Below are positions 1-6,940 of a DNA stretch of 16,853 nt, piece after piece. A program made the position numbers and the translations under genes. Positions within the stretch are counted from its first letter, which is position 1; the number at the start of each line of letters is the position of its first letter. The notes below the pieces were generated by a model. That model saw only the letters and a program-made list of their open reading frames with translations. It was not told the DNA's origin and searched no databases. The DNA is from DASZZV01 sp035544835 (lineage in GTDB: Bacteria > Acidobacteriota > Thermoanaerobaculia > Gp7-AA8), in NCBI GenBank assembly GCA_035544835.1, contig DASZZV010000369.1, positions 1 to 16,853 of the forward strand, given 5' to 3'.

Positions 1-222
1 TTACGATTGTGCGAGGCGCCGAAGGGTCGAGTCCCCCGCCCAGATCCCTCGCTCGACGCTCGGGATGACACCTCCGCAAAGCGGCCTAAATACTGGGAGT
101 TTCTTAGAAGCCGCAGCGAGGGATCTGGGCGGGGGCCTTACCCCTTTGGCAATTAAGAATGTTCGCGAGTATAACGATGGAAGGGCCCCCACCCAGATCC
201 TTCGCTGCGGCTCAGGATGACA
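1..222. repeat. Dispersed repeat, left copy (inverted relative to right end)
   Basis: This stretch has no credible gene. It matches the reverse complement of 16632-16853 without gaps. Positions 1-141 are identical, and 142-222 differ at about 12 of 81 bases. Inside it a motif built around CCCAGATCCCTCGCTGCGG and CGGGATGACA appears three times: near 36-71 (forward), 110-136 (reverse) and 184-221 (forward, one or two changes). The sub-units can therefore fold on each other. It looks like a composite of short dispersed intergenic repeats. No transposase is present. Confidence 0.85.
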
Positions 223-225
223 ACG

Positions 226-288
226 ATTGAAAATTGAAAAAACGTGGAGAATGCTTGACATGACTATTTCACTCTTTCAATTTTCAAT
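226..288. repeat. Inverted repeat in AT-rich dnaX leader
   Basis: ATTGAAAATTGAAA at 226-239 is the exact reverse complement of TTTCAATTTTCAAT at 275-288, giving a 14-bp stem around a 35-base loop. The loop carries TTGACA at 255-260, a perfect -35 consensus, but I see no good -10 hexamer at the right distance. The region could hold the dnaX promoter; that part is inference. Confidence 0.5.
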
Positions 289-302
289 TTTCAATTTTCA
301 AT
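275..302. repeat. Four tandem copies of TTTCAAT
   Basis: Four perfect head-to-tail copies of the heptamer TTTCAAT end 10 bases before the dnaX start codon. They take up the place where a Shine-Dalgarno site would lie, and none is visible before the dnaX ATG. The tract resembles short AT-rich tandem repeats that vary in copy number by slippage. Confidence 0.75.
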
Positions 303-312
303 TTCGCCTCTC

Positions 313-1962
313 ATGAGCTATCAGGCGCTGGCGCGCAAATACCGCCCTCAATTTTTTCGCGACATCATCGGGCAGGAGTCCGTGGTCCGCACGCTTCAGA
401 ATGCCATCGAGAGCGGCCGGCTGCATCACGCTTACCTCTTCTCCGGTGTTCGCGGCGTCGGCAAGACCACCAGCGCCAGGATCCTCGCTAAAGCCATCAA
501 CTGCGTCAAGGGTCCGGCCAAAGAGCCGTGCAACGAGTGCATCACCTGCAGCGAAATCACCGAGGGAATCGATCTCGACGTGCGGGAGATCGACGCAGCG
601 ACCTACTCGAAAGCCGAGGATGTGCGTGACCTGCGCGAGTTGATGCAGTTTCAGCCGGCCCGGGATCACAAGCGGATTTTCATCATCGACGAGGTGCACT
701 CGCTATCGGGTCAGGCCTGGAACGCGCTGCTCAAACAGATTGAGGAGCCTCCGCCGCATGTCGTCTTCATGATGGCGACGACCGAGATGCAGAAGGTCCC
801 GGCCACCATCCTCTCGCGCGTCCAGCAGCTCATGCTGCGGAAGATCACAATGGAAGAGCTGGTCGACCGCCTGGCGACGATCTGCGCCGCCGAAGGGATC
901 GACGCCGAGCGCGGAGCACTCGAGACGGTGGCCCGCCGTGGCGAAGGCAGTGTTCGCGATTCGCTGTCGATGCTCGATCAGATCATCGCCTTCAGCGGAA
1001 AACACGTCACATCCTCCGACGTCGCCACGATTCTCGGCCTGTCCGATTCGAAGCTTTTCGGTGCTCTCGTCGAGAGCATCTTCGACGGCGATTCGGCGCG
1101 GTTGCTCGGGCTCCTTCAGGAGGCCGCTGAGAACGGGCGTGACTTCAAGCTGCTTTTCCGCGACATTCTCTCTTTTCTACGTGACCTCCTGCTCGTCGCC
1201 GGAGGCGCCAGCGAGGGAATGCTCAACGCTGACCCCGAAACGAGAGAAACAGCCCGCTCCCTGGCTGGCAAGTTCGCCTATGCCGACCTTCTGCGAGTCA
1301 CCTCGCTGCTCCTGGGTGAGGATGACCTGATCAATCGCTGCGAGCATCAGCGGCTCGCCGTCGAGATCGCTCTTCTCAAAGCTGCTACGTTCCCCCGGCT
1401 CAAGTCCATCGAGGCGGTGCTGGCGTCGGGTGGAAACCTTCCGACCGCCGCGCCGTCACAGGCACGCCCCTCGGCCTCGCCCTCTCCTCCCTCAGTGCAG
1501 CGTAGAACAGCTCCGAGAGCGGAAGCTCCAATCGTTTCACCACAACCTGATCGAGAAGAAGCCGAGTCGAAGCCCGCGGAACGAGGCGAGGAATTCACGG
1601 CTTTGATCGCTCTGGTTCAGACCCAGCGACGGATGACTGCCAGTTACCTCGAGCAGGCCAGACGATCCGCGGTCGAGGGATCCGATCTTGTCATCGAGTT
1701 CGACGAGAAGGATCAGTTTGCGCACGATTACATCGCCGACAAGGAACAACTCGAATCGATCGGGAAACTGGCCGCTCAGGCTTACGGCAGGCCGCTGAAG
1801 GTTCGGCCCGTGCTCGGAGCTCCGCCCAGGCCGGCCGAACAGACCGTTTCACCAGCTCGGGCTACTGTTCTCGAAGACCCGGTCGTGAAATCCTTCGCAA
1901 AGCATCTTGGCGGAGAAGTAGTAACGCCCCGCGGTGGCAAGCGGACAACGGAGGTGTCATGA
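313..1962 (+). CDS. dnaX: DNA polymerase III subunit gamma/tau
   Basis: This is the clamp-loader ATPase of the replicative DNA polymerase; it opens the beta clamp and links polymerase cores. The 549-residue protein starts MSYQALARKYRP, the usual DnaX N-terminus, which fixes the start. The AAA+ domain fills about the first 225 residues: Walker A at 45-53 (GVRGVGKTT), zinc-binding cysteines 64, 73, 76 and 79, Walker B with D126-E127, and a sensor/arginine-finger stretch with S168-R169, where the cysteine of the common SRC motif is valine. A clamp-loader collar region follows to about residue 360, then a Pro/Ala/Ser-rich linker (about 370-420) and a tau-like C-terminal domain. No A-rich slippery heptamer was seen, so a separate gamma form is not evident. 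The stop codon overlaps the ybaB start by ATGA, indicating an operon. Confidence 0.97.
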   Translation: MSYQALARKYRPQFFRDIIGQESVVRTLQNAIESGRLHHAYLFSGVRGVGKTTSARILAKAINCVKGPAKEPCNECITCSEITEGIDLDVREIDAATYSKAEDVRDLRELMQFQPARDHKRIFIIDEVHSLSGQAWNALLKQIEEPPPHVVFMMATTEMQKVPATILSRVQQLMLRKITMEELVDRLATICAAEGIDAERGALETVARRGEGSVRDSLSMLDQIIAFSGKHVTSSDVATILGLSDSKLFGALVESIFDGDSARLLGLLQEAAENGRDFKLLFRDILSFLRDLLLVAGGASEGMLNADPETRETARSLAGKFAYADLLRVTSLLLGEDDLINRCEHQRLAVEIALLKAATFPRLKSIEAVLASGGNLPTAAPSQARPSASPSPPSVQRRTAPRAEAPIVSPQPDREEAESKPAERGEEFTALIALVQTQRRMTASYLEQARRSAVEGSDLVIEFDEKDQFAHDYIADKEQLESIGKLAAQAYGRPLKVRPVLGAPPRPAEQTVSPARATVLEDPVVKSFAKHLGGEVVTPRGGKRTTEVS

Positions 1963-2255
1963 ACATCAAGCAGCTCATGAAACAAGCGCAGCAGATGCAG
2001 GAGCAGATGCAGCGCCAGATGTCCGAGGTCAAGGTCGAAGGAACGGCCGGTGGCGGCATGGTCAAAGCGGAGATGTCAGGCTCCAAGGAGCTGCTCTCGC
2101 TCACCATCGACAAAGAGGTCGTCGATCCGAATGATGTCGAGATGTTGCAGGATTTGGTGCTGGCAGCCGTCAACGAGGCGGCCCGCAAGGTCGACGAGGC
2201 GATGCAGTCACAGCTGGGCGGCCTGGCTGGCGGGAAACTTCCGGGGATGTTCTAG
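1959..2255 (+). CDS. ybaB: YbaB/EbfC family nucleoid-associated protein
   Basis: This is a 98-residue DNA-binding protein of the YbaB/EbfC family; members are small dimers with a tweezer-like fold that bind DNA and are encoded beside dnaX and recR in many bacteria. The sequence shows the typical Gln/Met-rich N-terminal helix (MNIKQLMKQAQQMQEQMQ), then the beta-sheet core with a Gly-Gly-Gly-Met turn, and a C-terminal helix ending in a Gly-rich tail (GGLAGGKLPGMF). It overlaps dnaX by four bases (ATGA), so translation is probably coupled. The normally tight junction to recR is interrupted here by a palindromic element beginning seven bases after the stop. Confidence 0.95.
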   Translation: MNIKQLMKQAQQMQEQMQRQMSEVKVEGTAGGGMVKAEMSGSKELLSLTIDKEVVDPNDVEMLQDLVLAAVNEAARKVDEAMQSQLGGLAGGKLPGMF

Positions 2256-2262
2256 GATGGTT

Positions 2263-2387
2263 CTTGTGTGGCACAGGCACTCTTGCCTGTGTGCCGCGGC
2301 GTCGAGCCGTGGCGTTCCTGCTGCAATCCAACAGAAAAGTCGGCCTCGACGGCCGACACACAGGCAAGAGTGCCTGTGCTACACAAG
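2263..2387. repeat. 125-bp nested-palindrome element, copy 1
   Basis: Outer arms 2263-2293 and 2357-2387 are inverted repeats matching at 30 of 31 bases. Each arm is itself a hairpin (CACAGGCA-CTCT-TGCCTGTG and its partner). The 63-bp centre holds two more hairpins: CCGCGGC/GCCGTGG at 2294-2312 and TCGGCC/GGCCGA at 2340-2356. A second copy lies at 10993-11117 with its centre reversed. The element sits between ybaB and recR. It encodes no credible protein, although it is open in several frames. It resembles a REP/BIME or MITE-like non-autonomous element. Confidence 0.9.
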
Positions 2388-2390
2388 AGG
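2385..2390 (+). promoter_or_regulatory. Ribosome binding site of recR at the element border
   Basis: AAGAGG lies six bases before the ATG at 2397. Its first three bases are the last three of the palindromic element. It supports starting recR at 2397 rather than at an ATG inside the repeat (2268). Confidence 0.65.
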
Positions 2391-2396
2391 CAATCA

Positions 2397-2990
2397 ATGA
2401 CCGCTCCCCCTCTAGCGAATCTGATCAACGAGCTCACCAAGCTCCCCGGCATCGGCGGGAAATCGGCCTCGCGGCTGGCTTACCACATCCTCAAGCGGCC
2501 GGCGGTGGACGCCGAGGCTCTGGCGAATGCCATCCTGGAGGTCAAAAGCCGTATCTTCCGCTGTTCGAACTGCAACAACATGACCGACATCGACCCCTGC
2601 GCGATCTGCTCGGATACACGCCGCGATCCGTCGGTACTCTGCGTCGTCGAGGAGGCTTTCAATATCGCCACGGTGGAAGGGACCCGGGATTTCCAAGGCC
2701 TCTATCACGTTTTGCTGGGAGCTCTGTCGCCGCTCAAAGGCATTGGTCCCGACGAAATCGATATCGACGGCCTGGTCAGACGAGTGCAGGGTGGTGAGAT
2801 CAAAGAGGTCATCGTGGCGACCAATCCCAACGTCGAAGGCGAGACCACGGCTCTCTACGTCGCCCAGCAGCTCCGGCCGATGAACGTGCGCGTGACCCGT
2901 CTGGCCTTCGGTCTTCCCGTCGGTGGAGACCTCGAATATGCCGATCACGTCACCATGTCGAAGGCCCTGGAGGGAAGACGCGACATCTGA
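2397..2990 (+). CDS. recR: Recombination mediator RecR
   Basis: RecR works with RecO and RecF to load RecA onto gapped DNA. The 197-residue length matches the family (about 198-200). Visible parts are a helix-hairpin-helix near residues 9-32 (KLPGIGGKSASRLAYHIL), a four-cysteine zinc finger (C56, C59, C68, C71), and a Toprim domain from about residue 80, opening VLCVVEE and continuing to the GLPVGGDLEYAD C-terminal block. An upstream in-frame ATG at 2268 would add 43 residues encoded wholly by the palindromic element. The start at 2397 is preferred because of family length and the AAGAGG site six bases upstream. It completes the dnaX-ybaB-recR gene order; whether it is still co-transcribed past the inserted element is unknown. 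Confidence 0.96.
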   Translation: MTAPPLANLINELTKLPGIGGKSASRLAYHILKRPAVDAEALANAILEVKSRIFRCSNCNNMTDIDPCAICSDTRRDPSVLCVVEEAFNIATVEGTRDFQGLYHVLLGALSPLKGIGPDEIDIDGLVRRVQGGEIKEVIVATNPNVEGETTALYVAQQLRPMNVRVTRLAFGLPVGGDLEYADHVTMSKALEGRRDI

Positions 2991-3014
2991 GCGCGGGGGC
3001 CATTGAATCATCGG

Positions 3015-3123
3015 GCATCTCCGAGGGGAGCGGGCGCCTCGCCCGCTCTTCGAGCGAATGCTCGAAGAATCGGGGCGCGTTGAGCTGCAGAGCGGGCGAG
3101 GCGCCCGCTCCCCTCGGAGATGC
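3015..3123. repeat. 109-bp nested-palindrome element, second family
   Basis: Arms 3015-3049 and 3089-3123 are perfect 35-bp inverted repeats. Each arm is also a local hairpin (GAGCGGGC-GCCTC-GCCCGCTC). A further hairpin, TTCGAGC-GAAT-GCTCGAA, lies just inside the left arm at 3049-3066. The sequence differs from the 125-bp element but the design is the same: palindromic arms facing each other around a structured centre. It lies 24 bases after recR and could also end or process transcripts, though no T-run follows it. Confidence 0.9.
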
Positions 3124-3201
3124 GCCAGAATGCCGCCTCCCCGCTTTAACTCTCCAATGGCGCAGGAGAAACAGCGATAACCCGGGGTGGTCACCTTTGT
3201 T

Positions 3202-3234
3202 GCATATATGCTATACATCGAGGCTCGAATGTAT
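3202..3234. promoter_or_regulatory. Two adjacent palindromes in the mglB leader
   Basis: GCATATATGC (3202-3211) is a perfect 10-bp palindrome. Directly after it, ATACATCGAG-G-CTCG-A-ATGTAT (3213-3234) folds into a 10-bp stem with one bulged A. The pair ends 16 bases before the mglB start. TATACA at 3212-3217 could be a -10 box, but no -35 matches at the right spacing. An operator or 5' UTR hairpin is inferred. Confidence 0.35.
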
Positions 3235-3250
3235 GGAATGGTGCGTGTGA

Positions 3251-3751
3251 ATGGCTTCTCCTGATTTAATCATGTATGAGGAGGAGTACCTGCAGATCAA
3301 GGAGATCCTCTCCCGTCTGCAGGGTGACTCGAACTCAAAAATCGTCTTCCTCGTCGACAAGAACGGCCAGCAAATTGCCGCTCACGGCGATATGAAGGGC
3401 GTCGATGCGACCTCACTGGCCTCGCTTACGGCCGGAAACGTCGCCGCTACCGACGGCCTAGCAAAACTCATCGGTGAGAAGGAATTCTCAATCCTCTTTC
3501 ATGAAGGGGAGCGCGACAACATCCACATATCGCTCGTCGCGCAGAGAGTCATTCTCGTCGTCATCTTCGACGAGAAGTCGTCACTGGGTCTGGTGCGTCT
3601 CCGCGTCAAGAAAGCTTCTCAGGAGCTCGAGAAGACTTTCGAGGCCATTGTGAAGAAAGCCGAGTTCGAGCGGGGAAACCAGGCCAATCGGTTCGATTCA
3701 CCCTTCGCCGAGATCACCGACGAGGATATCGACAGCCTTTTCAGCGAATGA
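3251..3751 (+). CDS. mglB: MglB-type Roadblock/LC7 protein (GAP of MglA)
   Basis: MglB is a Roadblock/LC7-fold dimer. In Myxococcus xanthus it activates GTP hydrolysis by MglA and helps set the lagging pole. The 166-residue protein resembles MglB from memory along its whole length: MYEEEY near residue 8, KIVFLVDKNGQ, SLASLTAGNVAA, GLAKLIGEKEF, SLGLVRLRVKKAS, and a C-terminal acidic tail ending DIDSLFSE. The start at 3251 gives seven residues before MYEEEY, as in the Myxococcus protein; no strong Shine-Dalgarno site is visible. It lies 41 bases before mglA on the same strand, the usual pairing. A function in cell polarity or motility in this organism is inferred. Confidence 0.93.
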   Translation: MASPDLIMYEEEYLQIKEILSRLQGDSNSKIVFLVDKNGQQIAAHGDMKGVDATSLASLTAGNVAATDGLAKLIGEKEFSILFHEGERDNIHISLVAQRVILVVIFDEKSSLGLVRLRVKKASQELEKTFEAIVKKAEFERGNQANRFDSPFAEITDEDIDSLFSE

Positions 3752-3792
3752 TCTGCGACCTGACTGATATGGTGCTGGCGGGTTAAGCGACT

Positions 3793-4377
3793 TTGACTTT
3801 CATCAATTACGCAGCGCGCGAGATCAATTGCAAGATCGTTTATTACGGTCCCGGACTGTGCGGCAAAACCACGAACCTCCAGTGGATTTACGACAAGACT
3901 AATCCCACAGCCAAAGGTAAGTTGATCTCGCTGGCCACCGAAACCGACCGCACTCTGTTCTTCGACTTTCTTCCTCTCGATCTCGGCACCGTCCGTGGCT
4001 TCAAAACCAGATTCCACCTCTACACCGTGCCCGGGCAGGTCTTTTACGATGCCTCCCGCAAGCTGATCCTCAAGGGTGTAGACGGCATGATTTTCGTCGC
4101 CGACTCTCAAGAAGCCAGAATGGAAGCGAACATCGAGTCCCTCCAGAACCTGGAGCGCAATCTCAAGGAGCAGGGCTACGAACTGCAGACCATTCCTTAC
4201 GCGCTGCAGATGAACAAGCGCGACCTCCCCACCGCCGTCGAGGCCGGGACGATGTACCAGCAACTCAATTTCAAGGGCGAGCCGACCTTCGAGGCAGTCG
4301 CCAATAGCGGCACCGGCGTCTTCGATACTCTCAAGGCCGTCGCCAAGCTCGTCCTCACTGAGCTGAAGAAGAAGTAG
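3793..4377 (+). CDS. mglA: Ras-like GTPase MglA, TTG start
   Basis: MglA is the polarity GTPase that, with MglB, controls gliding and type IV pilus polarity in myxobacteria. The 194-residue protein has P-loop G19-T27 (GPGLCGKTT), the intrinsic arginine R53 in the TETDRTLFFDF stretch, T78-V-P-G-Q82 where Ras proteins have Asp at the first position, and N141-K-R-D144 for guanine recognition. These residues are at the Myxococcus positions. It starts at TTG: an in-frame TAA two codons upstream (3784-3786) leaves no other start that keeps the conserved N-terminus (TFINYAAREINCKIVYYGPG). It ends LTELKKK like its relatives. It is in a likely operon with mglB. Confidence 0.95.
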   Translation: MTFINYAAREINCKIVYYGPGLCGKTTNLQWIYDKTNPTAKGKLISLATETDRTLFFDFLPLDLGTVRGFKTRFHLYTVPGQVFYDASRKLILKGVDGMIFVADSQEARMEANIESLQNLERNLKEQGYELQTIPYALQMNKRDLPTAVEAGTMYQQLNFKGEPTFEAVANSGTGVFDTLKAVAKLVLTELKKK

Positions 4378-4497
4378 GCTCTCCGAGCACGGCGTTTCAC
4401 GACGAAGGCATAGTCGATGCTATGTTGAAGAGCGAAGATGCTGTGCAACGAAGCAGACCGGCTGCTATCCGATTCCGCAGCAAAAACCGTGTGAGAA

Positions 4498-5532
4498 ATG
4501 CGGGCTAGCCTCAACATCGTTGCAATCGGAGGCGGAACCGGCCTCTCTACCCTTCTCCGCGGACTCAAACGTTACGTTGACGCCGAGGGGACCTGGAGCG
4601 TTCAGCGACTCGGTGCCATCGTGACCGTGACCGACGAAGGAGGCAGCTCCGGCCGGCTTCGTCGCGAGTTCAGCATGCTGCCTCCGGGCGACATCCGAAA
4701 CTGCATCGTGGCGCTGGCCGAGGAGGAGCAGCTCCTTTCCCGTCTTTTCAACTATCGCTTCCAGAATGAGTCCGCTCTTCAGGGGCACTCGCTCGGGAAT
4801 CTCCTCATCGCCGCGTTGACCGATATCACCGGAAACTTCGAGTCAGCGATCCTGGCCGCGTCTGAAGTCCTGGCCATCCGCGGCGAAATCTATCCGTCTA
4901 CTCTCGCCGACGTGCGTCTTCGGGCGACCTGTGAAGATGGTACTGAGCTCCTCGGCGAAACGGCCATCAGCGGCGATCCAGGCCGGACCGCAGGGGGCCA
5001 GCACGCGCGCATTGTTCATCTCGGCATCGAGCCCCCCGACGCAGTGCCGGTGGAGCGGGCTCTCGCCGCCATCGAAGCGGCCCACCTGATCATCATCGGC
5101 CCAGGCTCGCTCTACACTTCGATCCTTCCCAACCTGGTGATCGATAAGCTTGCCGCGGCCATTCGTGACGCGCGGGCGTTACGTGTTTACAACTGCAACG
5201 TGATGACGCAGCCCGGCGAGACCGACGGTTACTCGGCCGAGGATCATTTGAGCGCCATCGTGGAGCACGCCGGACTCGTGGTCGACGTCATGGTCATGAA
5301 CGGACGGCGCCCGTCCGAGGCCATCCTGCAGACCTATGCCGAGCAGAATCAGCATCCCGTAGTCTTTGACGTGAACGCCATTCGAGACCTCGGCGTGACC
5401 CCGTTTTTCGGCGACATCATCTCGGAAGGCAACTACGTGCGCCACGATTCCGAAGCCCTGGCGCAAACATTGTTTCGCCTGTATGACCGCTACGGACATA
5501 GTCTCGAGCGGATGCGGAGGCTTGATGTCTAA
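4498..5532 (+). CDS. glmR: YvcK/GlmR family UDP-sugar-binding regulator
   Basis: This 344-residue protein belongs to the YvcK/CofD-like family. In Bacillus subtilis the homologue (GlmR, formerly YvcK) binds UDP-GlcNAc and stimulates GlmS, steering carbon into cell-wall precursors. Motifs seen are the nucleotide-binding loop G11-G-G-T-G15 with LLRGLK, the TDEGGSSGRLR loop at 45-55, PPGDIRN at 62-68, GHSLGNLL, IGPGSLYTSILPNL, and NVMTQPGETDGY. The last two fit the YvcK branch and its gluconeogenesis-factor naming. The 2-phospho-L-lactate transferase CofD is a less likely alternative. The start has only a weak GTGAGAA upstream. It overlaps glmU by eight bases. Its usual Firmicute neighbours rapZ and whiA are absent here. 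Confidence 0.92.
   Translation: MRASLNIVAIGGGTGLSTLLRGLKRYVDAEGTWSVQRLGAIVTVTDEGGSSGRLRREFSMLPPGDIRNCIVALAEEEQLLSRLFNYRFQNESALQGHSLGNLLIAALTDITGNFESAILAASEVLAIRGEIYPSTLADVRLRATCEDGTELLGETAISGDPGRTAGGQHARIVHLGIEPPDAVPVERALAAIEAAHLIIIGPGSLYTSILPNLVIDKLAAAIRDARALRVYNCNVMTQPGETDGYSAEDHLSAIVEHAGLVVDVMVMNGRRPSEAILQTYAEQNQHPVVFDVNAIRDLGVTPFFGDIISEGNYVRHDSEALAQTLFRLYDRYGHSLERMRRLDV
5516..5520 (+). promoter_or_regulatory. Ribosome binding site that fixes the glmU start
   Basis: GGAGG (within GCGGAGG) lies four bases before the ATG at 5525 and inside the end of the upstream gene. It favours this start over an in-frame ATG at 5483 that would overlap the upstream gene by 50 bases. Confidence 0.75.
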
Positions 5533-6922
5533 CGACAACATTCGTGTTGTGGTCCTGGCGGCCGGCCAGGGGAAGAGAATGAAATCGTCGCGGATCAAGG
5601 TGCTGCATCGCGCCGGTGGGCAGGCCCTGATCGACTATGTTCTCGATCTTGCCGGGCAGGTATCGACTCAGAAACCGATTGTGATCATCGGACACGACCG
5701 GGACGCTGTTCGGGCCCATTGCGGGGATCGGGCGCAGTTTGCGATTCAGGAACGGCAGCTCGGAACGGGACACGCCGTCCTTCAGGCCAGGCCTTTGATC
5801 ACATCGTCCGCCGCCGCCATCCTCGTCCTTTCCGGAGATGTTCCACTGACGCGGCTCGAGACCCTCGAGAAACTCGTCGAGGAACATCGCGCTTCTGCAA
5901 ATGCCGTCACCCTGCTCTCGATGAAGCTGGACGAACCGGCGGGATATGGCCGGGTGATCCGTTCCAGCGACGGAGCGGTAGCGCGGATCGTCGAGGCGAA
6001 GGACGCAACGGAAGAAGAGAAGCGGGTCGGCGAAGTCAACGCCGGCATCTATGTTTTTGATGCCGCGCGCCTCTTCGACGACCTCGCTGCTCTCTCTTCG
6101 AACAACGCTCAGGGCGAGTATTACCTGACCGACGTAATCGGAGCAGCGACGAAGCGTGGGGAGAGAGTCGGAGCGATGATCGCGGATCCGATCGAGGCGC
6201 TGGGCGTCAACTCGCGCGCTGACCTCGCTGCGGTCGAGAAGGAGCTCTCCCGGCGGACCATCGAGCGGCTGATGGTTGCGGGTGTGACATTCCGGAATCC
6301 CGAGTCGACCCTGATCGACGGCGGCGTGACCATCGGCAAAGACACGATCGTCTACCCATTCGTAACCCTCGAGGGAAAGACGGTCATTGGATCGGACTGC
6401 GTCATCTTTCCCGGGAGTCACCTCATCGACGTTCGCGTCGGCGATCGCGTGACCATCAAGACCGGCACTGTGGCCGAGGAGAGCGTGATCGAGAACGATG
6501 CCTCGGTCGGTCCCTACGCCCACCTCCGCGCCGGAACCGTGCTCGGCGCGAAGGTTAAGGTCGGGAACTTCGTCGAAACGAAGAAGGCGGTGTTCGGTAA
6601 AGGAGCCAAGGCCTCGCACCTTTCCTACATCGGCGACGCCGACATCGGCGAGGACGTCAACATCGGGGCGGGGACAATCACCTGTAACTACGACGGTGTG
6701 AACAAGAACAAGACCATCCTCGAGGACGGCGTCTTCATCGGCTCCGACACCCAGCTCGTGGCGCCGGTGCGAGTGGGGAAGGGAGCATATGTCGGAGCCG
6801 GTTCGACAATTACCAAGGACGTACCTCCCGATGCACTGGCGTTGTCACGAAGCCCGCAAAAGATCATCGAAGGATGGGCGGCCAGAAGGCGAGGGGAGAT
6901 TGCGGAGAAAAAGAAAAAGTAG
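5525..6922 (+). CDS. glmU: Bifunctional UDP-GlcNAc pyrophosphorylase/GlcN-1-P acetyltransferase
   Basis: GlmU makes UDP-N-acetylglucosamine in two steps: acetylation of glucosamine-1-phosphate, then uridylyl transfer. The 465-residue length is typical. The N-terminal pyrophosphorylase domain shows LAAGQGKRMKS at 11-21 with R18, K25 in the KVLH motif, QLGTGHAV, and the metal-binding LSGDVPL. The C-terminal left-handed beta-helix shows many hexapeptide repeats, the GNFVETKKA block, ASHLSYIGDA with the catalytic histidine, and IGAGTITCNYDG. The GGAGG site and eight-base overlap with the YvcK/GlmR gene suggest translational coupling. The gene ends 18 bases from the stop of a convergent gene, with no clear terminator between them. 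Confidence 0.97.
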   Translation: MSNDNIRVVVLAAGQGKRMKSSRIKVLHRAGGQALIDYVLDLAGQVSTQKPIVIIGHDRDAVRAHCGDRAQFAIQERQLGTGHAVLQARPLITSSAAAILVLSGDVPLTRLETLEKLVEEHRASANAVTLLSMKLDEPAGYGRVIRSSDGAVARIVEAKDATEEEKRVGEVNAGIYVFDAARLFDDLAALSSNNAQGEYYLTDVIGAATKRGERVGAMIADPIEALGVNSRADLAAVEKELSRRTIERLMVAGVTFRNPESTLIDGGVTIGKDTIVYPFVTLEGKTVIGSDCVIFPGSHLIDVRVGDRVTIKTGTVAEESVIENDASVGPYAHLRAGTVLGAKVKVGNFVETKKAVFGKGAKASHLSYIGDADIGEDVNIGAGTITCNYDGVNKNKTILEDGVFIGSDTQLVAPVRVGKGAYVGAGSTITKDVPPDALALSRSPQKIIEGWAARRRGEIAEKKKK

Positions 6923-6940
6923 TTGGCTGGGCGGAGGTGC

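Noticed and set aside
275..302. CRISPR-like or iteron array
   Set aside because: The heptamers are directly adjacent without spacers, only four copies, and no replication or cas gene is nearby.
1500..1700. Programmed frameshift in dnaX giving a short gamma subunit
   Set aside because: No A-rich or T-rich slippery heptamer with a following stem was found in the linker region.
2412..3218. 268-codon open frame on the minus strand
   Set aside because: It is antisense to recR and runs through the palindromic element; no domain is recognisable.
3688..3703. Possible tRNA T-loop (GGTTCGATTC)
   Set aside because: It lies inside the mglB coding region and no acceptor or anticodon stem could be fitted around it.
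5417..6619. 400-codon open frame on the minus strand
   Set aside because: It lies opposite the YvcK/GlmR gene and glmU, both with clear family motifs. The translation shows no recognisable domain; high G+C sequence gives such shadow frames.
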